A DNA stretch of 64,000 nt from contig NZ_DASWPE010000040.1 in NCBI RefSeq assembly GCF_036404135.1, forward strand, positions 1-64,000, in the 5' to 3' direction. The notes under the pieces were generated by a model that searched no databases, was not told where the DNA came from, and saw only the letters and a program-made list of their open reading frames with translations. This document shows positions 42,699 to 51,729 of the stretch, piece by piece. Position numbers and translations under genes: made by a program. Positions within the stretch are counted from its first letter, which is position 1; each line of letters starts with the position of its first letter. Source of the DNA: Rhodopseudomonas_A sp036404135. GTDB taxonomy: Bacteria > Pseudomonadota > Alphaproteobacteria > Rhizobiales > Xanthobacteraceae.

Positions 42699-45600
42699 GC
42701 GACATCTCCGGCGAGGATTCGGGCGCGGTGGCGGGTTGTTTCTTGTGGACCATGCTGAACACCACGGGGACGAATATCAAAGTGGCGACGGTGGCGAACA
42801 GTAGCCCGCCGACCACGGCGCGGCCGAGCGGCGCGTTCTGCTCGCCGCCTTCGCCGAGGCCGAGCGCCATCGGCGTCATGCCGATGATCATCGCCAGCGC
42901 TGTCATGATCACCGGGCGGAAGCGGACGAAGCCGGCTTCCAGCGCCGCCTTCACCGGATCGCCGAGCACCGCGTAGCGCTCGCGCGCGAACGAGATCACC
43001 AGCACGCTGTTGGCGGTGGCGACACCCATGCACATGATCGCGCCAGTGAGCGCCGGCACCGACAGCGTGGTGTGGGTGGTAAACAGCATCCAGACGATGC
43101 CGGCGAGCGCCGCCGGCAACGCGGCGATGATCACGAAGGGATCGGCCCAGGACTGGAAGTTGACCACGATCAGCAGATAGATCAGCACGATCGCGGCCAA
43201 GAGGCCGAACAGCAGTCCGGCGAAGGCGCTATTCATGGTCTGCACCTGGCCGAGCAGCACCACCGAGCTGCCTTTCGGCACCTCCTTGGCGGTCTCGTCG
43301 ATCAATTTGCGGATGTCGGCGGCGACCGCGCCGAGGTCGCGGCCCTGCGGGGTGGCGAAGATCTGCACCATCGACTGGATGTCGTATTGCGACAGCACGG
43401 CGTTGCTGGCGGTGCGCGAGATATTGGCGATGCCGCCGAGGATCGGCTGGGTCGTCGAACCCACTGCGGTGATCGGCAGGGTTTGCAGCGCCTCCAGCGA
43501 GTCGATCTGGTATTGCGGCGTCTGCATCACGATCGAATACGACACGCCATTGTCGGGGTTGAGGTAATAGGTCGGCGCGACCTGCGAGGAACCGGCCAGA
43601 TTGACCACCAGGCTGTTGGTGACGTCGCGCTCGGTGACGCCGACATATTGCGCGCGGGTGCGGTCGACGTCGATGTTGAACGTCGGGTTGTTCGGCGATT
43701 GCTGGATCCGCGCGTCGGCGACGCCGGGGATGCGGCGCACCTTGGCCAAAAGCTGGTTGGCATAGGCGAAGTTCGCAGCCAGATTGGCGCCGCGGATCTG
43801 CAAGTCGATCGGTGCCGGCGCGCCGAAATTCAGAATCTGGCTGACGATGTCGGCCGGCAGGAACGCAAAGCTGATGCCGGGAAACAGCCGCGGCAATTGT
43901 TCGCGCAGCGCCTGAACGTATTGTTCGGTCGGCCGGTGGCCTTCCTTGAGCTTGATCTGGATGTCGGCGTCCTGGGTGCCGATTACGCCGGTGGTGTTGT
44001 AAGTCAGATTGATGCCGGAAATCGGCATGCCGATATTGTCGGCGACGGTGTCGATCTCGGCCGGCGGAATGATTTTGCGGATCGCCTTTTGCACGTCGGC
44101 GAACTGATTGGCGCTTTCCTCGATGCGGGTGCCGATCTGGGTGCGGGCGTGCAGCAGGATCTGTCCGGCGTCGACCGCGGGGAAGAAGTTGCGGCCGAGA
44201 TACGGCACCAGCAGGAACGACACCGCGACGAAGCCCAGAAAGCCGACCACGAAGATCGGCCGCCGCGACATCGCCAGCGTCAGCAATTCGCTGTAGCCCC
44301 AGCGAATCCGCGCGAACACCGCCTCGAAGCCGTGCTGGAACGCGATCAAGGGATTGCGCGAACGGCGCTTGCCGGCCGGCGAATGCTCGGCGTGCGGATG
44401 CAGCAGATATTTCGCCATCGTCGGCACCAGCGTGCGCGACAACAGGAACGACCACGCCATCGCGAACATCACCGCTTCGGCCATCGGCACGAACAGGAAG
44501 CGCGCGATGCCCTGCAGGAAGAACATCGGCACGAACACGATGCAGATGCACAAGAGCGAGACGAAGGCCGGCGTCACGATCTGGTTGGCGCCGTCCATGA
44601 TCGCGGTCTCGACGTCCTTGCCCTGCTCCAGATGCCAGTTGATGTTCTCGATGGTCACGGTGGCGTCGTCGACCAGGATGCCGACCGCGAGCGCCAGGCC
44701 GCCCAGCGTCATGATGTTGAGGGTCTCGCCGACCAAGGACAGCATCACGATGGCGCCGAGCACCGACAGCGGGATCGACACCGCGATGATCACGGTGGAG
44801 CGCCAGGAGCCGAGGAACAGCAGGATCATCACGCTGGTCAGCAGGGCGGCGATGATGCCCTCGAAGGCGACGCCGCTGATGGCGCCACGCACGAACACCG
44901 ACTGGTCGCCGATGAAGCCGATCTTCAGCGTGTCCGGCAACGACGCCTTGACGTCGATCACTTTCTGCTTGATGCCGGAGATGATATCCAGTGTCGACAC
45001 CGCGCCGGCCTTCAGCACCATCATCAGCACCGAGCGATTGCCGTCGACGTGGACGATGTTGGTCTGCGGCGGGTTGCCGTCGCGCACTTGCGCCACGTCG
45101 CGGACATAGACCATCGCGCCGCCCACGGTCTTGATCGGCAGGTCGCCGAGTTCTTCCAACTTCAGCGGCGAGTTGTTGAGGTTGACGGTGTATTCGAAGC
45201 CGCCGATCTTCTGGGTGCCGACCGGGGTGATCAGGTTCTGCGCCGCCAGCGCGTTGGCGACGTCCTGCCCCGACAGCCCGCGCGCCTGCAGCGCCTGCGA
45301 GTTGAGGTCGATCTGCACCTGGCGCTGCTTGCCGCCGAACGGATAGGGGATCGCCGCGCCCGGCACCGTCACCAGCGGGGTGCGCAACTGGTTGATGCCG
45401 ATGTCGGCGAGGTTCTGCTCGGTCAGGCCGTCGCCGGACAAAGCGAGCTGGATGATCGGCACGGTGGAGGCCGAGTAATTCAGGATCAACGGCGGCGTGG
45501 TGCCGGGCGGCATCTGCTTCAGCAGGGTCTGCGAAATCGCGGTGACCTGGGCGTTGGCGGTGCGGATGTCGACATTGGGCTGGAAGAAGATCTTGACGAT

Positions 45601-45873
45601 GCCGAAGCCGGCATAGGAATTCGCCGCGATGTGCTCGATGTCGTTGACCGTGGTGGTCAGCGAGCGCTCGAACGGCGTGGTGATACGGCCGGCCATCTGG
45701 TCCGGCGGCAGCCCGGTATATTGCCAGATCACCCCGATCACCGGGATGCCGATATTGGGGAAGATGTCGGTCGGCGTGCGCAGCGCGGCCAATGGCCCGA
45801 CGATCAACAACAGCAGCGCCAGCACCACGAACGTGTACGGTCGGCTCAACGCGATGCGAACCAACGCGATCAT
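42688..45873 (-). CDS. RND efflux pump, HAE1/AcrB type
   Basis: A 1061-residue RND transporter. The ATG at 45873 gives MIALVRIALSRPYTFVVLAL, with the first helix right at the N-terminus as in the family; extending upstream adds an unconserved leader. The large periplasmic loops, the acidic proton-relay pair in TM4 (AVGILVDDATVTIENI, about residues 390-410) and helices near the C-terminus (GAIMCMGVATANSVLVISFA) are intact. It exports toxic compounds by proton antiport together with the adaptor encoded downstream. Two near-identical 14-bp boxes lie upstream of its start. Confidence 0.94.
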   Translation of the reverse strand: MIALVRIALSRPYTFVVLALLLLIVGPLAALRTPTDIFPNIGIPVIGVIWQYTGLPPDQMAGRITTPFERSLTTTVNDIEHIAANSYAGFGIVKIFFQPNVDIRTANAQVTAISQTLLKQMPPGTTPPLILNYSASTVPIIQLALSGDGLTEQNLADIGINQLRTPLVTVPGAAIPYPFGGKQRQVQIDLNSQALQARGLSGQDVANALAAQNLITPVGTQKIGGFEYTVNLNNSPLKLEELGDLPIKTVGGAMVYVRDVAQVRDGNPPQTNIVHVDGNRSVLMMVLKAGAVSTLDIISGIKQKVIDVKASLPDTLKIGFIGDQSVFVRGAISGVAFEGIIAALLTSVMILLFLGSWRSTVIIAVSIPLSVLGAIVMLSLVGETLNIMTLGGLALAVGILVDDATVTIENINWHLEQGKDVETAIMDGANQIVTPAFVSLLCICIVFVPMFFLQGIARFLFVPMAEAVMFAMAWSFLLSRTLVPTMAKYLLHPHAEHSPAGKRRSRNPLIAFQHGFEAVFARIRWGYSELLTLAMSRRPIFVVGFLGFVAVSFLLVPYLGRNFFPAVDAGQILLHARTQIGTRIEESANQFADVQKAIRKIIPPAEIDTVADNIGMPISGINLTYNTTGVIGTQDADIQIKLKEGHRPTEQYVQALREQLPRLFPGISFAFLPADIVSQILNFGAPAPIDLQIRGANLAANFAYANQLLAKVRRIPGVADARIQQSPNNPTFNIDVDRTRAQYVGVTERDVTNSLVVNLAGSSQVAPTYYLNPDNGVSYSIVMQTPQYQIDSLEALQTLPITAVGSTTQPILGGIANISRTASNAVLSQYDIQSMVQIFATPQGRDLGAVAADIRKLIDETAKEVPKGSSVVLLGQVQTMNSAFAGLLFGLLAAIVLIYLLIVVNFQSWADPFVIIAALPAALAGIVWMLFTTHTTLSVPALTGAIMCMGVATANSVLVISFARERYAVLGDPVKAALEAGFVRFRPVIMTALAMIIGMTPMALGLGEGGEQNAPLGRAVVGGLLFATVATLIFVPVVFSMVHKKQPATAPESSPEMSHVH

Positions 45874-46005
45874 GAAATGGGTGTTCCTCCGGCAGCAATA
45901 CGCGGCAATCGCAGCGGCCGATGATCGCCGCTTCACCGCGTTGATGGCAATAGTCAGCCCGCGGCGCAACACCGCAAATGAGCAGACTGGTTCTAGCCGT
46001 TGTTG

Positions 46006-46058
46006 CAGTGCAATTGAAGCTATGCCCCTATCACCTGTCTGTGACAGCGCAATTGAAG
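46006..46058. promoter_or_regulatory. Tandem 14-bp boxes upstream of the RND pump
   Basis: CAGTGCAATTGAAG at 46006-46019 and CAGCGCAATTGAAG at 46045-46058 differ by one base and lie 39 bp apart (centre to centre), close to four helical turns. They are 133-185 bp upstream of the pump start. This could be an operator pair for a local or global regulator; no regulator gene is adjacent. Confidence 0.35.
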
Positions 46059-46123
46059 GGCTTTTGAGGAATGTTTTTGCGCGATACGGCGCGCTTGGAA
46101 AACTTCGTTACGAAAAATTAATG

Positions 46124-46792
46124 TCAGCGCGATCGTTCGCCGGCGCCGTCGCGCTGGGTCAGGTCGCTCTGCGTCACGTTGCTGACGAAGTCGGCGATCA
46201 GCGCCCGCAGTTCGGCGAAGGACGGGATGTCCATCAACAGCGCGACATAGCCGCTGATCGGTTTGTTGCTGATTTCAAAGTTGATGTGGAGAAACAGGAT
46301 CAGGCTGTCCGGCCGGCCGGGACTGTCGAACATCTGCCGGCCGTCGCCGCGCACCACCACCGGCAGCGACATCCGCAGCGCCCGCTTCAGAAGGTTGGCG
46401 ATGGTCGCCACCCAGCTGTTGAGGATGATGTTGCCGGTTTCGGCCAGCGCCTCGTCTTCGAGATCGACGATGTCTTCCAGCGTCAGCTTCGGCCCGACCA
46501 CCGCGCGGACCAGTTCGAGGCTGTTGGCCTCCGGAAAGATCAACAGCGCGCGGCCGGAAAACGCGCCGCTGAAATCCTGCCGCACCGCGACCAGGCTGGG
46601 GCGCTCCGGCCTGGTGACGATGCCGGCCGCGGCCTCCTGGGTCAGCACCTCGACCGCCGGCACCGACAATAGCACCTGATGCTGCACCATCTGGCGCAGG
46701 CTGGAGGCGGCGCGGGCCATGGCGATGTTGGACAATTTGCCGAGCGCGTCGCGTTCGAGCGCGGTCAAGGGAATGAAATCGTCGCTGGCCAT
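46124..46792 (-). CDS. cheC: CheC-type CheY phosphatase homologue, first site degenerate
   Basis: A 222-residue CheC/CheX-family protein, start chosen at 46792 to align with its paralogue at 56563. CheC active sites follow (D/S)xxxExxN-x22-P. The first site here has DALGKLSN and then P45, so the glutamate is lysine (K19). The second site (EALAETGN with N121, P144) is intact. One of two phosphatase sites has thus probably been lost. It sits divergent from and adjacent to the soluble receptor gene of the chemotaxis block. The product would remove phosphate from CheY-type proteins or compete for them. Confidence 0.85.
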   Translation of the reverse strand: MASDDFIPLTALERDALGKLSNIAMARAASSLRQMVQHQVLLSVPAVEVLTQEAAAGIVTRPERPSLVAVRQDFSGAFSGRALLIFPEANSLELVRAVVGPKLTLEDIVDLEDEALAETGNIILNSWVATIANLLKRALRMSLPVVVRGDGRQMFDSPGRPDSLILFLHINFEISNKPISGYVALLMDIPSFAELRALIADFVSNVTQSDLTQRDGAGERSR

Positions 46793-46986
46793 CGACGGGT
46801 CTCTCTGATCCGGCTGATCCGCCGCGGCGGTCATCAGACCGATTATTGTCGCGAGCGTCCAATGCTTTGTGGCCACGCACCCTTGCACGTCAATTCTTTA
46901 TTGTGTCTTCTTCGCCGGCGAAGTTTCGGCCTGTCAGCAAGGCCGCCACGGCTTTCGGCCGCGGTTTTGACGGTGGGTATGGGTCG

Positions 46987-49059
46987 ATGCGGAAGAACAG
47001 CAATGGCAGCAAGCGTCCTCAGCACGCCCCGGTGGTCGCCGGGCGGGCGCGGACAATCCCATCGGGCGTGGCGCTGGCCGCCGGCGCCGAACACGCCGCG
47101 GCGGCGCCCGGCGCAGTCGCGGCTAGACCGAAATCGCTGATGAAAACCGCCGATCTGGCCACCAAGGGCGCGGCGCGGCGCGGCGCCGCGCAGCCGGCTG
47201 ACGCCACCGCGGCGCGGCCCGCCAAGGGAGCGCGCAAGCCGGTGCTCACCGACAGCGCCAGCCGCAAGCAGAAGATCGAGGAACGCATCGCCGCGGCCAG
47301 CGAGGAACTCGCCGGCGGCATCGTCGAGGCGACCTCGGCGGCCGAGGAATTGCGCCGCGCCATGGAGCAGATCGCCAGCGGCGCCGAGCAGGCGGCCAGC
47401 GCCTCGCAGCAGACCCTGGCGGTGGCCAATTCCGCCACCATCGCGCTGCAGCAGGCTCGCGAGCGTGCCGACAGCACCCGCCGTGGCACCGAGCGGCTGC
47501 AGAGCGTGCTGAGCGATGCCTCCAGCCAGATCTCGCTGTGGGCCGGCAACATCAAGCACAATGGCGAGCGGCAGGCCGGCTCTGTAGCGGTGATTGAACA
47601 GCTCAGCGCCCAGGCGGTCAGCATCGGCGACGTCACCAAGACCGTCGGCCATGTCTCCGACCAGACCAATCTGCTGGCGCTCAACGCCGCGATCGAGGCG
47701 GCGCGCGCCGGCGATCACGGCCGCGGCTTCGCGGTGGTGGCCGACGAGGTCCGGGCGCTGGCCGAGAGCTCGGAGAAGAGCGCGCTCGACGTCCAGGACC
47801 TCGCCGGGCAGATCCACGAGCAGGTGCAACTGATCGCCACCATGATCAAGACCGCCGCCGACGGCGCCTCCGCCGAGGCGCAACGCAGCCAGACCGTGGT
47901 TCTCGCGCTCGGCGACCTGCGCAAGGAGGTCGGCACGCTGGCCGACAGCAGCCAGGCGATCGCCGCCGCCGCGGCGCTGGCCGAGACCTCGTCGCGCGAG
48001 GCGCAGAAGGGCGCCGAGATCATCGCCTCGGCCGCCGAGGAGCAAGCCGCCGCCGCCGCCGAGGCGCTGCGCAGCGTCGAGCAGCAGACCGCGGCGCTGG
48101 AGCAGAGCCAGGTGGCGACCCAGGCGGTCGCGGCGCTGGCCGGCGAGGCGCTGTCGGGCGCCGGCAAGGCGGCCGAACTCGCCTCCTCGGCGGAACAACT
48201 CTCCACCGCGGTGCAGGAAATCTCCGGCGCCGCCGCGCAGATCATGATTGCGCTCGACGAGATCAGCCGCGGCGCCCAGCAGCAGGCCGCGGCGACGCAA
48301 CAGGCTAGCGCCGCGATGGGCCAGATCGAAACCACCGCGCTCGCCGCCAAGGCCAACGCCGCAAGCTCGCTGGAACGCACGCTGCGGATGCGCGACATGC
48401 TCGGCGAAATCCGCATCACCATCGCCGACCTTTCGGACGGCGTGGCACGCTCGCTGCAGACCACCCGCAAGAGCCGCGAGATGATCGGCGGGCTGGAAAG
48501 CCTGAGCCGGCGCGTCGACAAGATCGTCGACGGCATCGGCATGGTGTCGATCCAGACCAACATGCTGGCGGTGAACGGCTCGATCGAGGCGGCGCGCGCC
48601 GGAGAATTCGGCCGCGGCTTCGCCGTGGTGTCGCAGGACATCCGCAATCTGGCGCGGGATTCCGGCGACAATGCCGGCCGCATCAAGGATACCGTTCAGG
48701 CGATCCAGGATCAGATCACGGCGGTGCGCGCCGAACTCGAGCAGATCGTCTCCGCCGCCGACGCGGAAAACCAGAAGACCGCGGCGGTGCTGGCCGGGAT
48801 CGGCGTGGTCGAAGCCGACATGACCGAGGTGGCGGCCAGCACCAGGCAGATCGTCGCCAATGCCGAGGCGATCCTGGCTTCGATGCAGGAGGCCGCGCGC
48901 GGCGCCCAGCAGGTCGCCAGCGTTGCCGAACAGGCCGGCAGCGCCGCGGCGCAGGCGGCCTCCGCCGCCAAGCAGCAGGCCCGCGGCGCCGAGGATCTGG
49001 CGGCGGCGATCGAGGAAATCGCCTCGCTCGCCGAAGACATCCAGCGCCAGCATGGCTAA
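46987..49059 (+). CDS. Soluble chemoreceptor with two signalling tips
   Basis: A 690-residue methyl-accepting chemotaxis-type protein with no membrane segment or HAMP domain. The ATG at 46987 starts a basic, alanine-rich N-terminus (about 1-80) with no known sensor domain. Two full receptor hairpin tips follow: QTNLLALNAAIEAARAG (about residues 226-242), then GRGFAVVADEVRALAE; and QTNMLAVNGSIEAARAG (about 523-539), then GRGFAVVSQDIRNLAR. They are separated by about 297 residues of heptad helix. The second tip has N-G-S in place of N-A-A. It overlaps the triple-CheW gene by 8 bp and heads the operon. The signal is presumably cytoplasmic. Confidence 0.93.
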   Translation: MRKNSNGSKRPQHAPVVAGRARTIPSGVALAAGAEHAAAAPGAVAARPKSLMKTADLATKGAARRGAAQPADATAARPAKGARKPVLTDSASRKQKIEERIAAASEELAGGIVEATSAAEELRRAMEQIASGAEQAASASQQTLAVANSATIALQQARERADSTRRGTERLQSVLSDASSQISLWAGNIKHNGERQAGSVAVIEQLSAQAVSIGDVTKTVGHVSDQTNLLALNAAIEAARAGDHGRGFAVVADEVRALAESSEKSALDVQDLAGQIHEQVQLIATMIKTAADGASAEAQRSQTVVLALGDLRKEVGTLADSSQAIAAAAALAETSSREAQKGAEIIASAAEEQAAAAAEALRSVEQQTAALEQSQVATQAVAALAGEALSGAGKAAELASSAEQLSTAVQEISGAAAQIMIALDEISRGAQQQAAATQQASAAMGQIETTALAAKANAASSLERTLRMRDMLGEIRITIADLSDGVARSLQTTRKSREMIGGLESLSRRVDKIVDGIGMVSIQTNMLAVNGSIEAARAGEFGRGFAVVSQDIRNLARDSGDNAGRIKDTVQAIQDQITAVRAELEQIVSAADAENQKTAAVLAGIGVVEADMTEVAASTRQIVANAEAILASMQEAARGAQQVASVAEQAGSAAAQAASAAKQQARGAEDLAAAIEEIASLAEDIQRQHG

Positions 49060-50638
49060 GCGCGCGCAGCACGCCGCGACCAGCGCCGCGCCGGCGGCGC
49101 CGCCCGGCGTCGCGGCCGCGCCGGCGTCCGACGCCGCCCATGTGGTGGTGTTCGGCGTCGCCGCGGAACGCCTCGGGCTTAGGCTCAAGGAGGTCGCCGA
49201 AATCATCCGCCCGCCGAAGCTGGCGCAGATGCCGATGGCGCCGCATAGCCTGCTCGGCCTCGCCAATCTGCGCGGCACCGTGCTGCCGGTGCTCGGCTTG
49301 CGCCGCTTGCTCGGCTGGCCGGATGCCGCGGCGGGCGATACCGCGCGGGTGATCGTGATCGATCGGCCGGCGCCGTTCGGGCTGTTGGTCGACCGCATCG
49401 ATCGGCTGCTGCCGGTCGCCGACGACGCCATCGAACACGACGATTCCGGCGCCGGGCAGCTCGATCCGGCGCTGCTGGAGGGCGTGATCAAGGGCGACGA
49501 AGGCCGCGACGCCATCAAGGTGCTGCACCCCGATCAGCTGCTGCGCGATCAGTTCGCGCGGCTTGCCGGCTCCGCGCCGCGCGCCGCAGCCGGCGTCACG
49601 GCGATCGCCACCGCGGCCGGCCGCAACGAACCGGCGCAGCATCGCCTGGCGCTGCTCAGCTTCGACCTCGGCGCCCAGGAATACGCGCTGCCGCTCGACC
49701 GGGTGCTGGAAATCATCGCGCTGCCGGAGCACGTCTCGGAAGTGCCGCGTCCGGAAACCGCGGTGCTCGGCGTGGTGACGCTGCGCGACCGGCTGCTGCC
49801 TTTGGTGTCGCTGCGCACGCTGCTCGGATTTGACGACGAGCTGATTCGCGACGGCCGCGGCAAGGTGATCGTGCTGTCAATCGGGCAGGGCGCGGTCGGC
49901 GTGGTGGTCGATCGCACCCGCGACATCCTGCGGGTCGATCCGGGGCTGATCGACCCGGCGCCGGCCTTGTTGACCCGCGGCGCCGGCGACGCCGAGATCA
50001 GCTCGATCTGCCGGCTCGATCACGGCCGGCGCTTGGTCGGCCTGCTCAGCGCCGACCGCCTGTTCCGCTCCGATCTGGTGCGCCGGGTGTTGTCGCAGCA
50101 GCTCGAGGAGGGCAGTGTGGCGCAGCAGCAAGCCGGCGAGGACGCGATGGCCGACGAGCAGTTCATTGTCTTCAGGCTGGGCGAGCAGGATTACGGCATC
50201 CCGGTCGCCGCGATCGACGAGGTGGCGCGGGCGCCCGAGCGGGTGACGCGGCTGCCGAAGGCGCCGGCCTTCATCGACGGGGTGATGAATCTGCGCGGCC
50301 GGGTGATGCCGATCGTCGACCTGCGACGGCGCTTCGACCTGGCGGCCAATGACGCCAAGACCGCGCAACGCGTGCTGGTGCTGAACAGCGGCGGCGGCAA
50401 GACCGGATTTCTGGTCGACAGCGTGTCGGAACTCCTCAAACTGCCCGCCCGCGCCATCAGCACCGCGCCGGACGTCTCCGCCGAGCAGGCCCGGCTGATC
50501 CACCGCGTCGCCAATCTCGAGGCGGATGGCCGTATCATCTTGTTGATCGACCCTGCGCAATTGCTCGATCGGGTCGAGGCCGACGTGCTGGCCAAATTCA
50601 ATCGCGGCAGGCCCGACGCAGCGTTGCAGGCGTCGTGA
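49052..50638 (+). CDS. cheW: Triple-CheW fusion protein
   Basis: A 528-residue protein made of three CheW domains: about residues 30-165 (LLGLANLRGTVLPVLGLRRL), 196-340 (VVTLRDRLLPLVSLRTLLG) and 369-515 (VMNLRGRVMPIVDLRRRF). The canonical CheW N-L-R-G...P-I-V-D-L is complete in the third domain, nearly complete in the first (VLGL) and diverged in the second (TLRD, VSL). CheW normally couples receptor to CheA as a single domain. Here one chain could bridge several receptor/kinase contacts. It overlaps the receptor gene by 8 bp and cheB by 4 bp (GTGA). Confidence 0.93.
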   Translation: MAKRAQHAATSAAPAAPPGVAAAPASDAAHVVVFGVAAERLGLRLKEVAEIIRPPKLAQMPMAPHSLLGLANLRGTVLPVLGLRRLLGWPDAAAGDTARVIVIDRPAPFGLLVDRIDRLLPVADDAIEHDDSGAGQLDPALLEGVIKGDEGRDAIKVLHPDQLLRDQFARLAGSAPRAAAGVTAIATAAGRNEPAQHRLALLSFDLGAQEYALPLDRVLEIIALPEHVSEVPRPETAVLGVVTLRDRLLPLVSLRTLLGFDDELIRDGRGKVIVLSIGQGAVGVVVDRTRDILRVDPGLIDPAPALLTRGAGDAEISSICRLDHGRRLVGLLSADRLFRSDLVRRVLSQQLEEGSVAQQQAGEDAMADEQFIVFRLGEQDYGIPVAAIDEVARAPERVTRLPKAPAFIDGVMNLRGRVMPIVDLRRRFDLAANDAKTAQRVLVLNSGGGKTGFLVDSVSELLKLPARAISTAPDVSAEQARLIHRVANLEADGRIILLIDPAQLLDRVEADVLAKFNRGRPDAALQAS

Positions 50639-51729
50639 TCAGGCTGCTGATCGCCGACGATTCCGCCTTGGTGCGCAAGCTGCTCGAAGCGGTGTTTCTC
50701 GACGAAGGCGATTTCGAGATTCAAACGGCGCGCAGCGGCCTCGAGGCGCTCGAACTGGTGCGCTCCTTCGATCCCCATGTCACCACCCTCGACGTGCAGA
50801 TGCCCGGCATGGACGGGCTGACCTGCCTCGGCCGGATTATGCTGGAGTCACCGCGCCCGGTGGTGATGATCTCCTCGCTGACCGAGCAGAACGCCGACGC
50901 CACGCTGTCGGCGATGGCGCTCGGCGCGGTCGACGTCATCGCCAAGCCGGGCGGCACGTTTTCGCTGCAGATCGATCGGCTGCGGCCGCTCCTGGTGGCC
51001 ACCATCCGCGCCGCGGCGCAGGCCAAGATCCGCACCACCCACCGGCTGGCGGATCGCATCCGCTATCAGTTCCGCGACGCTGCGGCTGGCCCGCGCGCCA
51101 GAGCGGCGCGGCGCGGCGCCGCGCGGCCGCGCGCCAAAGCGGCGTCCGGGCTGCTGCTGATCGGCACCTCGACCGGCGGCCCGGCGGCGCTTAACATGCT
51201 GTTGCCGCAACTGCCGGCGGAGTTTCCCTGGCCGGTGCTGATCGCGCAGCATCTGCCGGCCACTTTCACCGGCGCCTTCGCCAAGCGGCTGGACCGCGAA
51301 TGCGCCTTGAACGTGGTCGAGGTCGACGTGCCGCGGCGGCTGGAACCCGGCACGATCTATATCGGCCGCGGCGACGCCGACGTCATCGTGGCGCCGCGTC
51401 CGGCCGGGCTGATCGCGATTTCGGTGCCGGCGCAACGCGACTATCCGTGGCATCCGAGCGTTGAGCGGATGGTCGACAGCGCGCTGGAGCATTATGACGC
51501 GACAAGACTTGTCGGTGTGCTGATGACCGGAATGGGCGACGACGGTGCCGGGGCGATGACGCGGCTGCGCGCGCAGGGCGGCCGCACCATCGCCGAGGCC
51601 GAGGCCACCGCGGTGGTCTGGGGCATGCCCGGAGAATTGGTCAGGCAGGGCGGTGCCACCGCGGTGCTGCCGGTGGAGGAGATCGCCGCTGCGGTGATCG
51701 AATGGGTGAGTACCGATGCCGCTGATTAA
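50635..51729 (+). CDS. cheB: CheB, receptor methylesterase
   Basis: A 364-residue CheB starting with GTG at 50635. The receiver domain (about 1-120) has the acidic pair D8-D9, phosphoacceptor D53 (TLDVQMPGMDG) and GAVDVIAKPGG. The methylesterase domain (about 175-364) has the catalytic serine in LIGTSTGGPAAL, histidine in AQHLPATFTGAF and aspartate in GMGDDGAGAM. A basic R/A-rich linker (about 145-165) joins them. It removes receptor methyl groups on phosphorylation. It overlaps the HEAT-repeat gene by 14 bp. Confidence 0.96.
   Translation: MIRLLIADDSALVRKLLEAVFLDEGDFEIQTARSGLEALELVRSFDPHVTTLDVQMPGMDGLTCLGRIMLESPRPVVMISSLTEQNADATLSAMALGAVDVIAKPGGTFSLQIDRLRPLLVATIRAAAQAKIRTTHRLADRIRYQFRDAAAGPRARAARRGAARPRAKAASGLLLIGTSTGGPAALNMLLPQLPAEFPWPVLIAQHLPATFTGAFAKRLDRECALNVVEVDVPRRLEPGTIYIGRGDADVIVAPRPAGLIAISVPAQRDYPWHPSVERMVDSALEHYDATRLVGVLMTGMGDDGAGAMTRLRAQGGRTIAEAEATAVVWGMPGELVRQGGATAVLPVEEIAAAVIEWVSTDAAD

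Noticed and set aside
43072..45924. A 950-codon open frame on the plus strand opposite the RND pump
   Set aside because: It lies antisense to a well-supported RND pump. Its product is rich in H, R, Q and D and has no hydrophobic core or domain, as expected of the complement of a GC-rich gene.
46843..49518. An 891-codon minus-strand frame opposite the soluble receptor and CheW
   Set aside because: It covers the real receptor and CheW genes, whose motifs are unambiguous. The frame is glycine/arginine-rich without domains.
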